45,914 bases of DNA from Deltaproteobacteria bacterium (GTDB taxonomy: Bacteria; Desulfobacterota; DSM-4660; Desulfatiglandales; HGW-15): contig CP070840.1 of assembly GCA_020342025.1 (NCBI GenBank), forward strand, positions 1,263,886 through 1,309,799. Direction: 5' to 3'. The notes beneath the pieces were generated by a model. The model saw only the letters and a list, made by a program, of their open reading frames with translations. It was not told the origin of the DNA and ran no database searches. Within the stretch, counting starts at the first letter, position 1. The number at the start of each line of letters is the position of its first letter. The translations under genes and the position numbers were made by a program. Positions 1-7,715 of the stretch are shown piece after piece.

Positions 1-1341
1 ATAGCCCTTATGTTTTATCATGTCCACGGACCTGTCCAGATAGAAGAGCCACCCATATTCATCTATGTGCACGATGTCGCGGGTCCTATACCAGAGCTTA
101 CCCTCCATCTCCACGAAGCACTCGGCGGTCTCCTCCGGCTTGTTCCAGTAGGCCCTGACCATGTGTTCCGAAGAGACGAGTAGTTCTCCTGGTTGCCCCT
201 GGGGCACGGGCACCAGGGTATCTGGATCTGTCAGTCTAACGCTCTGAAGGGGCATGATCTTTCCTGCGCTACCCAACGGGGCATCCTCACCCATGGGCGT
301 CAGAGAGACTCGACCACAGGTCTCTGTGGCCCCGTATCCCTGATACAAAGGTTTCTTGAACTTCTTGACCCACCTTTCGCCCACCTGAACGGGCAACACG
401 TCACCTGCACAGAAACAATACTTCAGCGAACCCAAATCGTAATAATTCAACCTGTCATGCTCTAGAATCATGCGATACATGGTGGGGACACCAAAAAAGG
501 TGGTAGCCCCATATCTCTGGATTTGGGCAAAGAGGCCATCCAAATTGACTTTTGGCAAGAGAATCAGGGTGTCCCCTGAAAGGAGCGCTCCTAGCCCCAT
601 GGCCTGGCCGAGGATATGGAACAGGGGGCCTCCCTGAATGACAATATCCTGACCCTTTGGAATATGTGTTTCGCTCATGGCCCTCTGCTCGGCCACACTC
701 TCCAGAAAGGTCCTGTTTGCGAAAGGGACCCCCTTGGGGAGACCTGTTGTTCCCCCGGTGTAGAGCATTTCGATGGTTTCTTCCTCTTCCGCTTCATGCT
801 GGGGAAGTCGAGAATCATCACCACTTTTCAGAAGCCCTTTAAAACCGTGGACATGTCCCCCGGAGGGCGCTTTTCCCCTGGGAATCTTGTCAAACCCCAT
901 ACCGATGACCCGCTTCCACCAGGGCAACAGTTCTGCCACGTTGGTTGTGATCACTCGCTGAAGTCCTGTTTCGTGAAAGACCTGGCTCACATAGCCGAAG
1001 TTGGTATCCAGGCAAAAGATGGTCTCAGCCCCGCTGTCATTGATCATGTATTTTAGGTCGAGGGGCGTATAAATGGGTGAGACGGGTATGGCCACAGCAC
1101 CCAGTCTCAAGAGTGCAAACCAGGCCATCACCCACTGCGGACAATTTGGGAGGTAGAGGACGGCCTTGTCCCCCTTCGTAATGCCCAGGCCATGTAGGCT
1201 GGCAGCCAGCTTCTCGGTGGCCTCCCGGAGGTGGGAATAGCTATATGTTTGCCCTATATAAATTAGGGCTTGTTTTTCCGAGAAGTCTCGAGTCGCTTTC
1301 TCAAACTGCTCATAGATTGAGTGGAAAGATATCTCAACCAT
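1..1341 (-). CDS. AMP-dependent acyl-CoA synthetase, cassette 1 (C-terminus outside window)
   Basis: This is an ANL-superfamily acid:CoA ligase that adenylates a carboxylic acid and transfers it to CoA in the cytoplasm. The frame is open from an ATG at 1341 to the window edge (447 residues). It shows the P-loop motif YTGGTTGLPKG near residues 194-204, the YGATE motif near 336-340, and the start of the hinge region (LDRSVDMIKHKGY) at the last visible residues. About 110 C-terminal residues, including the catalytic lysine, should lie beyond position 1. The start codon directly follows the livF stop (TAG then ATG), so translation is probably coupled to the transporter genes. Two close paralogues sit at the same place in cassettes 2 and 3. 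The family is certain; the substrate is unknown, with aromatic, alicyclic or fatty acids all possible. Confidence 0.93.
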   Translation of the reverse strand, partial: MVEISFHSIYEQFEKATRDFSEKQALIYIGQTYSYSHLREATEKLAASLHGLGITKGDKAVLYLPNCPQWVMAWFALLRLGAVAIPVSPIYTPLDLKYMINDSGAETIFCLDTNFGYVSQVFHETGLQRVITTNVAELLPWWKRVIGMGFDKIPRGKAPSGGHVHGFKGLLKSGDDSRLPQHEAEEEETIEMLYTGGTTGLPKGVPFANRTFLESVAEQRAMSETHIPKGQDIVIQGGPLFHILGQAMGLGALLSGDTLILLPKVNLDGLFAQIQRYGATTFFGVPTMYRMILEHDRLNYYDLGSLKYCFCAGDVLPVQVGERWVKKFKKPLYQGYGATETCGRVSLTPMGEDAPLGSAGKIMPLQSVRLTDPDTLVPVPQGQPGELLVSSEHMVRAYWNKPEETAECFVEMEGKLWYRTRDIVHIDEYGWLFYLDRSVDMIKHKGY

Positions 1342-2085
1342 CTATACACCAAAGTAGGCTGCCTTCACCTCTGGATTTTCCATCAATTCCTGACCCGTGC
1401 CGGTCAGGACGAGGATGCCATTTTCTATGATATAGCCCCGTTCGATAACGGGCAGAAGGGGTCTTGCGAACTGCTCTGTAACCAGGATGGTGACCCCTTT
1501 TGATTGAATTTGGATAATGGCTGCGATGAGATCCTGCTGCAGGGCGGGTGAGAGTCCGAGTAGAGGCTCGTCCATGAGCAGAAGTCTCGGCCGTGTCATC
1601 AAGGCCATGCCTATGGAGAGCATCTGCTGCTCGCCGCCACTGCAAAACCCGGCCTTTCTCTTTCTAAGGGCTTTTAATCGAGGAAAGACCGAGTAGACGA
1701 AGTCAAAGCTCTCCCCCACCTCCGCATCTTTCCGTATGTAGGTGGCGATATTTAAGTTCTCCTCTACACTGCTGTCAGGGAATATGGGATGCCTCTCCCG
1801 GCTCAGACCGATGCCCTTCCTGACCCTATCACTCGGTTTGGTACGGGTGATGTCCTCTCCTTCGAAAATGAGTTCGCCAACCAAGGTTATACGTTCTCCA
1901 CCCCTGCGCTCTTCCTTTTTCTTCATATCAATCATCAGGCCTGATATGGTATTCATCAAAGTCGTCTTGCCCGCGCTGTTTGAACCGAGGACACCAACGA
2001 TCTCGCCCTCACGGACTTCCAGGCTGAGATCGTTTATGGCCAGGGAATTTTCGAAAAAGACCATGAGATTCTTAACTTGCAGCAT
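1342..2085 (-). CDS. livF: Branched-chain-amino-acid-type ABC transporter ATPase LivF, cassette 1
   Basis: Cytoplasmic ATPase that powers a LivHM-type importer. From the MLQVKN start it has 247 residues. Walker A is GSNSAGKT (34-41), the signature is CSGGEQQM (148-155), and Walker B is LLLMDE (168-173). The start at 2085 is chosen because both paralogues begin with the same MLQ/MLE context; an ATG at 2097 has a GGGA ribosome site and is also possible. Longer in-frame starts would run deep into livG. Unusual features shared with its two paralogues are NSAGK instead of the usual NGAGK in Walker A, and a charged insert ending RGGERI at about residues 53-66. It lies between livG and the acyl-CoA synthetase, almost without spacers. 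Confidence 0.93.
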   Translation of the reverse strand: MLQVKNLMVFFENSLAINDLSLEVREGEIVGVLGSNSAGKTTLMNTISGLMIDMKKKEERRGGERITLVGELIFEGEDITRTKPSDRVRKGIGLSRERHPIFPDSSVEENLNIATYIRKDAEVGESFDFVYSVFPRLKALRKRKAGFCSGGEQQMLSIGMALMTRPRLLLMDEPLLGLSPALQQDLIAAIIQIQSKGVTILVTEQFARPLLPVIERGYIIENGILVLTGTGQELMENPEVKAAYFGV

Positions 2086-2086
2086 T

Positions 2087-2845
2087 TTATTCGCCATGCT
2101 CAGTTCCCAGATAGGCTGCCTTGACCGCATCGCTCTCCATGACTTCACCAGGAGGTCCATCGGCAATTTTTCTGCCAAAGTTTAGGACCATGACCCTGTT
2201 GGCAAGTCGGAAGAGTTCCCTTAACCGGTGTTCTATCATGATGATGCTGAGTCCTTCCCCATTGAGCCTTTCGATGATGGGGAGCGTACTGGCCACCTCG
2301 GACATGGACATCCCGGAAAAGAGTTCATCCAGGATGATGAGGTCTGGCCGAAGGGAGAGGCAGCGTGCCAGCTCGAGTCGCTTCACATAACCGTGTGGCA
2401 GATTGGAAGCCATCTTATAGGGCACAAAGGAGTCCCGCTCAAATCCCACTTCTTCCAGAAGGTCAATAGCCACATCATCTCTCTTCCCGTATCTCCCCCC
2501 CCTCAACTTCTTGACCCGGGGAGAATAGAGGGGAATTATAAGATTTTTGAAAGCAGGGAGTTTGTAGAAGGGTTTGGCCATCTGAAAGGTCCGTGCGATT
2601 CCCAACTCAGCTATTTTGTAGGGCATCTTCCCTGTGATATTTTTTCCCAAGTAGGTCACCCTTCCAGAATCGGGTTTCACAAAGCCTGTGAGCAAATTGA
2701 CCAGGGTGGTCTTTCCAGAGCCGTTAGGCCCGATAATCCCGAGGAGTTCTCCCTCCTGAAGGTGGAAACTGACTTCCCATACGGCAACCACCCCTCCGAA
2801 CCTCCTGCTCACCTTATCCACTTCAAGTACGGCCTTGTTTCCCAT
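2087..2845 (-). CDS. livG: Branched-chain-amino-acid-type ABC transporter ATPase LivG, cassette 1
   Basis: Second ATPase of the cassette 1 importer, 252 residues. Walker A is GPNGSGKT (39-46) and the Q-loop region contains RTFQMAKPFY. The signature is of the LivG type, LPHGYVKRLE (149-158), rather than LSGGQ. Walker B reads DLIILDEL (168-175): the proline that normally follows the catalytic glutamate (DEP) is leucine here, and cassettes 2 and 3 also lack it. The switch histidine is seen in MIEHRLREL. The stop codon lies one base before the livF start chosen here, and livM ends two bases upstream. Confidence 0.93.
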   Translation of the reverse strand: MGNKAVLEVDKVSRRFGGVVAVWEVSFHLQEGELLGIIGPNGSGKTTLVNLLTGFVKPDSGRVTYLGKNITGKMPYKIAELGIARTFQMAKPFYKLPAFKNLIIPLYSPRVKKLRGGRYGKRDDVAIDLLEEVGFERDSFVPYKMASNLPHGYVKRLELARCLSLRPDLIILDELFSGMSMSEVASTLPIIERLNGEGLSIIMIEHRLRELFRLANRVMVLNFGRKIADGPPGEVMESDAVKAAYLGTEHGE

Positions 2846-2847
2846 GG

Positions 2848-3867
2848 TTATGCCACCTTCACCAGTCTTTCAAACTGGTGGTACTTCCTCTCCAGATAGT
2901 GAAATATGCCTTCCGGAAGCCCCACCACGCAGAGAATTAGGATGGCGGAGTAGAAGACCACCCTCAGGGTTCCAAAGGCGCGAAGAATTTCAGAAAGGGG
3001 GACGAGGATAAAAGCACCCAACAGGGGGCCAGCAAAGTTACCTACCCCCCCAAGCACCGCACAGGTCAAGGGCAAGATGGAGAAATCGAGGGCAAATGCA
3101 GGCATGCCCACGAACTGATAGTAATGGGTCATGAAGGCACCAGAAAATGCCCCTGCCACAGCCGCAATAAAGACCGCTTGGGCCTTGAACTTGTGAATAT
3201 TGATGGCGCCGCTCATGACCGCGAGGTCATTATCCCGAATCCCCTGGAGCACCAAACCGTAATCCATATTGATCAGCCTGCGGAATCCGAAGAGGCATAA
3301 GAACAGGGCCAAAACCGGGATATAGAGCTCGAGCCAAATATTTTCAGAGAGGCGTGAGAGGCCACTCAAGCCCTCCGTGCCCCCAAGAATTTTAGTGGCC
3401 TCAATGACCCTGACGAGCAATAAGGGTAGCGTCAAAGTGACGATGGCGAAATATACCCCCCTGACCCTCAAGACCGGCAAAAGCAAAAGGGTGCAGAAGA
3501 GTGCCCCTGCCAGCGTACCCAATGGGATGGTAATCACAGGGGGCAGCCCAAAGCTATGGTTAAGATAGCCTGTAATATAGGCTCCTGCGCCGAAAAAGAG
3601 GGCCTGTCCCAAGGAGATCAAGCCCACAGAAGCGAGAAGATCCCAACTCAGCGCAAGCAGAGCGGTAATGCACGTAATGATGAGGACTTTCTCCCAGTAA
3701 AGCCCCACGATACCCTTGAGCAGAGGGAAGGTGAGCAAGAATATGACGGGCAGGGCCCGGGGTAGCACGAGATAGAGCATTTCTTGATAAGAAGAGAGGG
3801 CGAATATATCTTCCGTCCTGACTTTTATCCCCCGATCCAGTCTCTCCTTCCGATAACGGATGGCCAT
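2848..3867 (-). CDS. livM: Branched-chain-amino-acid-type ABC transporter permease LivM, cassette 1
   Basis: Inner-membrane permease of 339 residues with about nine or ten hydrophobic segments. It starts with a cytoplasmic leader containing RKERLDRGIKVR, which is nearly identical in the LivM proteins of cassettes 2 and 3 but absent from the fourth Liv system. Family landmarks include the GLISLGQALFFGAGAYI region and the GGVGNFAGPLLGA region near the C-terminus. It pairs with LivH to form the transmembrane path. The gene starts one base after the livH stop and ends two bases before livG, which is typical of a coupled operon. Confidence 0.92.
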   Translation of the reverse strand: MAIRYRKERLDRGIKVRTEDIFALSSYQEMLYLVLPRALPVIFLLTFPLLKGIVGLYWEKVLIITCITALLALSWDLLASVGLISLGQALFFGAGAYITGYLNHSFGLPPVITIPLGTLAGALFCTLLLLPVLRVRGVYFAIVTLTLPLLLVRVIEATKILGGTEGLSGLSRLSENIWLELYIPVLALFLCLFGFRRLINMDYGLVLQGIRDNDLAVMSGAINIHKFKAQAVFIAAVAGAFSGAFMTHYYQFVGMPAFALDFSILPLTCAVLGGVGNFAGPLLGAFILVPLSEILRAFGTLRVVFYSAILILCVVGLPEGIFHYLERKYHQFERLVKVA

Positions 3868-3868
3868 C

Positions 3869-4741
3869 TCAGACCCTCTCCTCCAGTTGTTTGAACTTAC
3901 CGAACAGTCCGGATGGCTTTATGGCCAAAACGATTACGATCGCAGCAAGATAGACCACCATCATCCATTCGGGGGATAGGTATAGCCCGGTGATCACTTG
4001 GGCAAATCCGAGGAGGAGGCTGGCCACAATGATCCCTGGAACGCTCTCCAGTCCTCCCACGATTCCGATGGCCACAGCGATGAGCAAGACGTCATATCCC
4101 ACATTTATTGAAATGATCCCCAGGGGCAGGATCGCTATGGCGGCTATGGCGGCCATGGCCGACCCCAAGGATAGGCTGAGGGCAGCCGTCCAATCTGATT
4201 CTATACCCAGGGAGATGGCCGTGTGTTCGTTCTGGGCTATTCCCCGGAAGGAAAGGCCAATTCTCGTGTGATGGGTAAAGAAATAGAGGAAGATGACCAG
4301 GGCCAGGCCAATACCGATGATGAAAAGCCGCTGATAGTCCAGGGGGACATCGGCGATTTCTATCCCACCTTTCACAAAGGTGGGCAACGTGAACTCATAG
4401 GTGACAAATCCCGCCCAGCGGAAGAGTTCCAGTATGCCCACGCCCAAGGCAAAGGTGGCAATGACCTCGGACAGAGGGATTCCCCTGACCCGCAACAGGA
4501 TGACCCAGTAGGTGAGGAAACCAATAAAGGCGACCACCCCCACCGTGAGAAAAACGGCAAGGATTAAGGGCAGCTTCAAGTAGTTGAGGAGCATCCAGGT
4601 GAGATACCCACTCAGGAGATAAAACCCCCCGTATGCAAAATTGGCCACGCCACTGATACCAAAGGTAAGGCTGAAGCCGATGGCTATGAGGGCCAACGTG
4701 ACGCTATTCACTAGGCCATATATGATGATATAGCTAATCAT
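3869..4741 (-). CDS. livH: Branched-chain-amino-acid-type ABC transporter permease LivH, cassette 1
   Basis: Inner-membrane permease, 290 residues, with about eight hydrophobic segments. It starts with the typical LivH amino end (YGLVNSVTLALIAIGFSLTF), followed by the GISGVANFAYGGFYLLSG segment. The EAA-like cytoplasmic loop that contacts the ATPases is seen around the FRGIAQNEHTAISLGI segment. It follows the binding-protein gene after a 69-base spacer that holds a strong terminator-like hairpin, so it is probably made in smaller amounts than the binding protein. Confidence 0.92.
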   Translation of the reverse strand: MISYIIIYGLVNSVTLALIAIGFSLTFGISGVANFAYGGFYLLSGYLTWMLLNYLKLPLILAVFLTVGVVAFIGFLTYWVILLRVRGIPLSEVIATFALGVGILELFRWAGFVTYEFTLPTFVKGGIEIADVPLDYQRLFIIGIGLALVIFLYFFTHHTRIGLSFRGIAQNEHTAISLGIESDWTAALSLSLGSAMAAIAAIAILPLGIISINVGYDVLLIAVAIGIVGGLESVPGIIVASLLLGFAQVITGLYLSPEWMMVVYLAAIVIVLAIKPSGLFGKFKQLEERV

Positions 4742-4753
4742 ACGGCGTCTTTC

Positions 4754-4787
4754 AAAAAGGGGCGATCTTTATTACAAAGATCGCCCC
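4754..4787 (-). terminator. Intrinsic terminator-like hairpin between binding-protein gene and livH, cassette 1
   Basis: On the minus strand a perfect 12-bp stem (GGGGCGATCTTT with its complement) with a five-base loop is followed by five T. It lies in the only sizeable gap within the operon. It is likely to cause partial termination or protect the 3' end of the upstream message, raising binding-protein output relative to the permeases. Confidence 0.8.
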
Positions 4788-4810
4788 ATCGGTAGAATAC
4801 AGACACTCAC

Positions 4811-6103
4811 TTATTTCATGTAAGCGGGAAGTTCAATCTTGCCCTCTGCCACCGCCTCAGGAAAGACCGGGACTCTAATGCCTGGTTTTCTCCACTGAAT
4901 GACAACGCCCATGGCAGCCTCTTTGGGGTCGAACCCGAAGACCACCTGATGGTCTTTGGAAAATTTAATGTGACCAATGGCCCCGTCCATATCTGTTTGC
5001 TCCAAGGCCTTGACCACGGCATCTGCTTCGAGCGTTCCCGCCCGTTCAATGGCCGCGGCCAGGGCGTAGACCGCGTCGTAGCTGGGGCCCGGACCATGGC
5101 CTGAGAGGTTTTCCAGGGCCTTTTGGCCATACCTCTTGCCAAAGTTACTATGAAAAATCTGGGACTTGGGAATCGACTTCACAGGGATGTTTCCCGCTTC
5201 AAAAATGAAGTTCAAAAACCCCTCAACGGCACCTTCCGTGGCCTCCCAACTGGACTGTGAACAGAGGGCAGCAATCTCGCCGGCGAGCAGTGAGGGGACT
5301 TTCATGGCTCGAGACTGCTTGGAGAGAATGGCAAGCTGGGGCATATCCCCGATGGGGACAATCACCTGGGCCTTTTTCATCCTTGCCTTGATCAGTGAAG
5401 AAGAATAGTCGGTAGAGCCTATAGGGTAGGTGTCTGAACCCACTATCTCCCAGCCTTGTTTGGGAAGCAAGCCTCCGAGGGCCTTGGCACTTCCCCTGGC
5501 CCAGAGCACGTCTTGCGCAACAATATAGGCCTTATTAAAGCCGAACTCCTTGTTCAAGAAGCCCATGAGCTTGGTCAGGTACATGACAAAGTATCGTCCA
5601 TCAAGACACATTCGGAACATATATTTATACTTGTCGTAATTCTCCAAGACCTTCTTCTGAAAAGCTGGGGTCATGGCAATCGTACAGATATAGGGTAGCT
5701 TGTACTTGGCAATAAGGTCCATGGAGGCGAGCAAGATCTCCGAGCGAAAGGCGCCCACCACAATGGCATGTGGCTTCTTCTCCAGGATGAGCTTTTCGAC
5801 GGCCGTTAGGGCATCATGCACCGGAATCCCGGCCTCGTGTCCCCTCGTATCAATAGAGACCACCTCTAGGGGTCTTTTTTGGCTGCCCACTGTAACACCA
5901 CCCTTTGCGTTGATTTCTTCCGCTGCCATCCTCACGATGAACAGGGTATCTCTCCCCTCAATGGAACCGAGGGCGGTGGGCACCCCTATGATGATTGGAT
6001 CTGCGGCAAGGGCAGAAACACTCCCTCCCGCGAATAAGGCTGCTAAGAGCAACAACACGAACCCCGTGGCCAAGCCTTTCTTCTTCATCTCTTTGATCCC
6101 CAT
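4811..6103 (-). CDS. Periplasmic binding protein of Liv-type ABC transporter, cassette 1
   Basis: Type I periplasmic-binding-fold protein (LivK/ligand-binding receptor family), 430 residues. The N-terminus is a classical signal peptide: a lysine-rich start, a hydrophobic run, and a likely cleavage after SALA near residue 33. The mature part begins DPIIIGVP and contains the EINAKGGV motif typical of the family. The start at 6103 is supported by an AGGAGGG ribosome site about six bases upstream. Closest relatives in the window are the binding proteins of cassettes 2 and 3, which share the YKYMFR-like and TDYSSSL-like segments. A true leucine or valine specificity is doubtful because the operon also encodes an acyl-CoA synthetase; a carboxylic acid ligand is inferred. 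Confidence 0.93.
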   Translation of the reverse strand: MGIKEMKKKGLATGFVLLLLAALFAGGSVSALAADPIIIGVPTALGSIEGRDTLFIVRMAAEEINAKGGVTVGSQKRPLEVVSIDTRGHEAGIPVHDALTAVEKLILEKKPHAIVVGAFRSEILLASMDLIAKYKLPYICTIAMTPAFQKKVLENYDKYKYMFRMCLDGRYFVMYLTKLMGFLNKEFGFNKAYIVAQDVLWARGSAKALGGLLPKQGWEIVGSDTYPIGSTDYSSSLIKARMKKAQVIVPIGDMPQLAILSKQSRAMKVPSLLAGEIAALCSQSSWEATEGAVEGFLNFIFEAGNIPVKSIPKSQIFHSNFGKRYGQKALENLSGHGPGPSYDAVYALAAAIERAGTLEADAVVKALEQTDMDGAIGHIKFSKDHQVVFGFDPKEAAMGVVIQWRKPGIRVPVFPEAVAEGKIELPAYMK

Positions 6104-6130
6104 GTCTTGCCCTCCTTGTGTAAATGATTT

Positions 6131-6176
6131 TTATCTGGCGCTCACTAGATAAATACAGTAAGAAGGAATTTGTCAA
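6131..6176 (-). promoter_or_regulatory. Probable promoter and operator of cassette 1
   Basis: On the minus strand TTGACA lies at 6176-6171, followed by an A/T-rich region that could hold a -10 box, though none is a good match. Next comes an inverted repeat, TTATCT-N10-AGATAA (6131-6152), with 8 of 11 positions symmetric. The site differs from the AACGAACATTCGTT operators elsewhere in the window, which suggests a different regulator for this cassette. Its role is inferred from position only. Confidence 0.45.
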
Positions 6177-6287
6177 GCTAATTGTGGAAAACTAAAGGGC
6201 ATTTTACCGAGCCAACTTTTAGTGTTGCAAAAGGGTGGATTGAGCAAAATCATGCAGTGATTCTGGTATCTGGGTGGGAGGAAGATC

Positions 6288-7436
6288 ATGCCACGGAAAA
6301 TGGATTTTGAGACAAAGTACAACGCCAGGGATGCGCAACCATTTGAGCAAAAGAACGAGATGTTCAAACGGGTACGATGGGAACCTGAGCTGAGAGAGGC
6401 GGGACGAAGTTATTATGGGATCGTAACCCCCCAAGACAGGCCCGGGTTTCGTCACGAAGAGATCGCCTTTCGAAATGCGGGTTGGGCCCTGGAGATGGGA
6501 TTTGCCCGTGGCGTTATTGAAAAGAATTTTGGTCTCTACAGCTGGGAGGATAACACGCAGGGCGTGAACGAATTGCCCGAAGGCCTAAAGTTTGATTCCG
6601 GTGACCCGGAATACAACACCCGTTTGGTCAAAAGGGCGGCCAAGCTCTATGGCGCTGATATGGTGGGTGTCAGCAAATGGGACAGGCGCTGGATCTACAC
6701 CAAGGGATTTCATCTCGTAACGCGTTCGGAATATGACATTCATATCCCGGAGGAATATGCGTATGTCATTAGCATGGCGGTCGCCATGGATTATGAGTAC
6801 TACAAATACACCCCCACGTTCATCGCCGGGGCGGATACAGGGCTGGGTTATTCGAAAATGGCCTTTACAGCGGGGCTTCTCGCCAAGTTTTTGCGTCAGC
6901 TGGGCTATAAGGCCATACCCACAGGGAATGATACGGCCATGAGTGTGCCCTATGCCATACAAGCTGGGTTGGGTGAACTGGGACGTAACAACATCCTGAT
7001 CACCCCAAAGTTCGGGCCACGCGTGAGGCTTTGCAAGATTTTCACCGACTTTCCGCTGGTCTGTGATGAACCCATAGAGTTTGGCGTGACCGAATTCTGC
7101 GAGGCCTGTAAAAAGTGTGCCAAGCACTGCCCACCCCAGGCCATCCCTCATGGGGCAAGGACCGTCGAACCGCTCAATAAATCCAACGCGGGCGGAACCC
7201 TCAAGTGGTACTCTGATCTGGAGAAGTGCTTTAAATTCTGGGCCAAGAACGCGTGCGATTGCGGGAACTGCATTCGGGTTTGTCCGTTCAACAAGCCCGA
7301 GGGGTCTCTGCATGATGTCACTCGCTGGTTCATCGAACGATTTCCGAAACTGGACGCCTCCCTTGTCAAGGCGGATGATATTTTTGGGTATGGCAAGCAG
7401 GCAGACATAGCGGCCTTCTGGCATAAGCGTGATTAG
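6288..7436 (+). CDS. Non-exported reductive dehalogenase homologue (cobalamin/4Fe-4S)
   Basis: A 382-residue member of the RdhA family, whose studied members use cobalamin and two 4Fe-4S clusters to remove halogens. The C-terminal half has the family pattern: AGLGELGRNN, then ITPKFGPRVRLCKIFTD. A first cluster motif follows at C271, C274, C277 and C281-P, and a second at C314, C325, C328 and C332-P. There is no twin-arginine signal and no RdhB-like anchor gene nearby, so the protein should be cytoplasmic. It starts after a GGAGG site. The epoxyqueuosine reductase QueG is related and similar in size, but the GPRVR-TDFPL and FGVTEFC segments match RdhA better. Whether it acts on a halogenated compound, or performs another cobalamin-dependent reduction, cannot be told from sequence. 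Confidence 0.85.
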   Translation: MPRKMDFETKYNARDAQPFEQKNEMFKRVRWEPELREAGRSYYGIVTPQDRPGFRHEEIAFRNAGWALEMGFARGVIEKNFGLYSWEDNTQGVNELPEGLKFDSGDPEYNTRLVKRAAKLYGADMVGVSKWDRRWIYTKGFHLVTRSEYDIHIPEEYAYVISMAVAMDYEYYKYTPTFIAGADTGLGYSKMAFTAGLLAKFLRQLGYKAIPTGNDTAMSVPYAIQAGLGELGRNNILITPKFGPRVRLCKIFTDFPLVCDEPIEFGVTEFCEACKKCAKHCPPQAIPHGARTVEPLNKSNAGGTLKWYSDLEKCFKFWAKNACDCGNCIRVCPFNKPEGSLHDVTRWFIERFPKLDASLVKADDIFGYGKQADIAAFWHKRD

Positions 7437-7473
7437 GTCAATTTAAACGTCTGCTGTACCCTCATCCCTCGCG

Positions 7474-7517
7474 CTGTTAAATTCTCGCTATGCGAGACGG
7501 CCAAGCCGATTTAACAG
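7474..7517. repeat. Compact palindromic element with three-way-junction fold
   Basis: An outer 9-bp stem (CTGTTAAAT, 7474-7482, with ATTTAACAG, 7509-7517) encloses two perfect small hairpins: CTCGC-TAT-GCGAG (7484-7496) and CGGC-CAA-GCCG (7498-7508). Nearly every base is paired. It lies in the 279-base gap downstream of the dehalogenase homologue. It could be a REP-like element or a structured RNA 3' end. It lacks the T-run of an intrinsic terminator. Confidence 0.7.
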
Positions 7518-7522
7518 GGCAA

Positions 7523-7620
7523 GTCATTGCGGGGAGCCGCAGGCGACGAAGCAATCCCTTGTAAGCTAGCGAAAAGAGTAACTCTCTAAAATGAGATTGC
7601 TTCGCTTCGCTCCCAATGAC
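7523..7620. repeat. Dispersed palindromic repeat R1, copy 1
   Basis: The ends are GTCATTGCGG and CCCAATGAC in inverted orientation, with inner GAAGCAATC/GATTGCTTC arms. Four more copies lie at 11239, 27713, 30023 and 41863. Just beyond it, 7634-7668 resembles one end of the larger element at 41813-42067 (TTATTT..CCAAAGAACTT.TGGGACA). This copy may therefore be the remnant of the same composite element. Confidence 0.8.
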
Positions 7621-7715
7621 TTCATATTTAGACGTTATTTATCCAAAGAACTTCTGGGACATTACACGAGCATGGGATTGTAGATCAGCCATATTTGAGT
7701 ATTTGAGGAGGAAGC

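Noticed and set aside
193..1056. Plus-strand open frames across the cassette 1 ligase
   Set aside because: They lie opposite a continuous ligase frame carrying all expected motifs and show no recognisable domain.
6288..7436. Epoxyqueuosine reductase QueG
   Set aside because: Size and the paired iron-sulfur motifs fit, but the AGLGELGR, GPRVR and FGVTEFC segments match the reductive dehalogenase family better than QueG.
7474..7517. tRNA or small RNA gene from the clover-like fold
   Set aside because: Only 44 bases, no anticodon arm or T-loop consensus, no CCA end; kept as a palindromic element.
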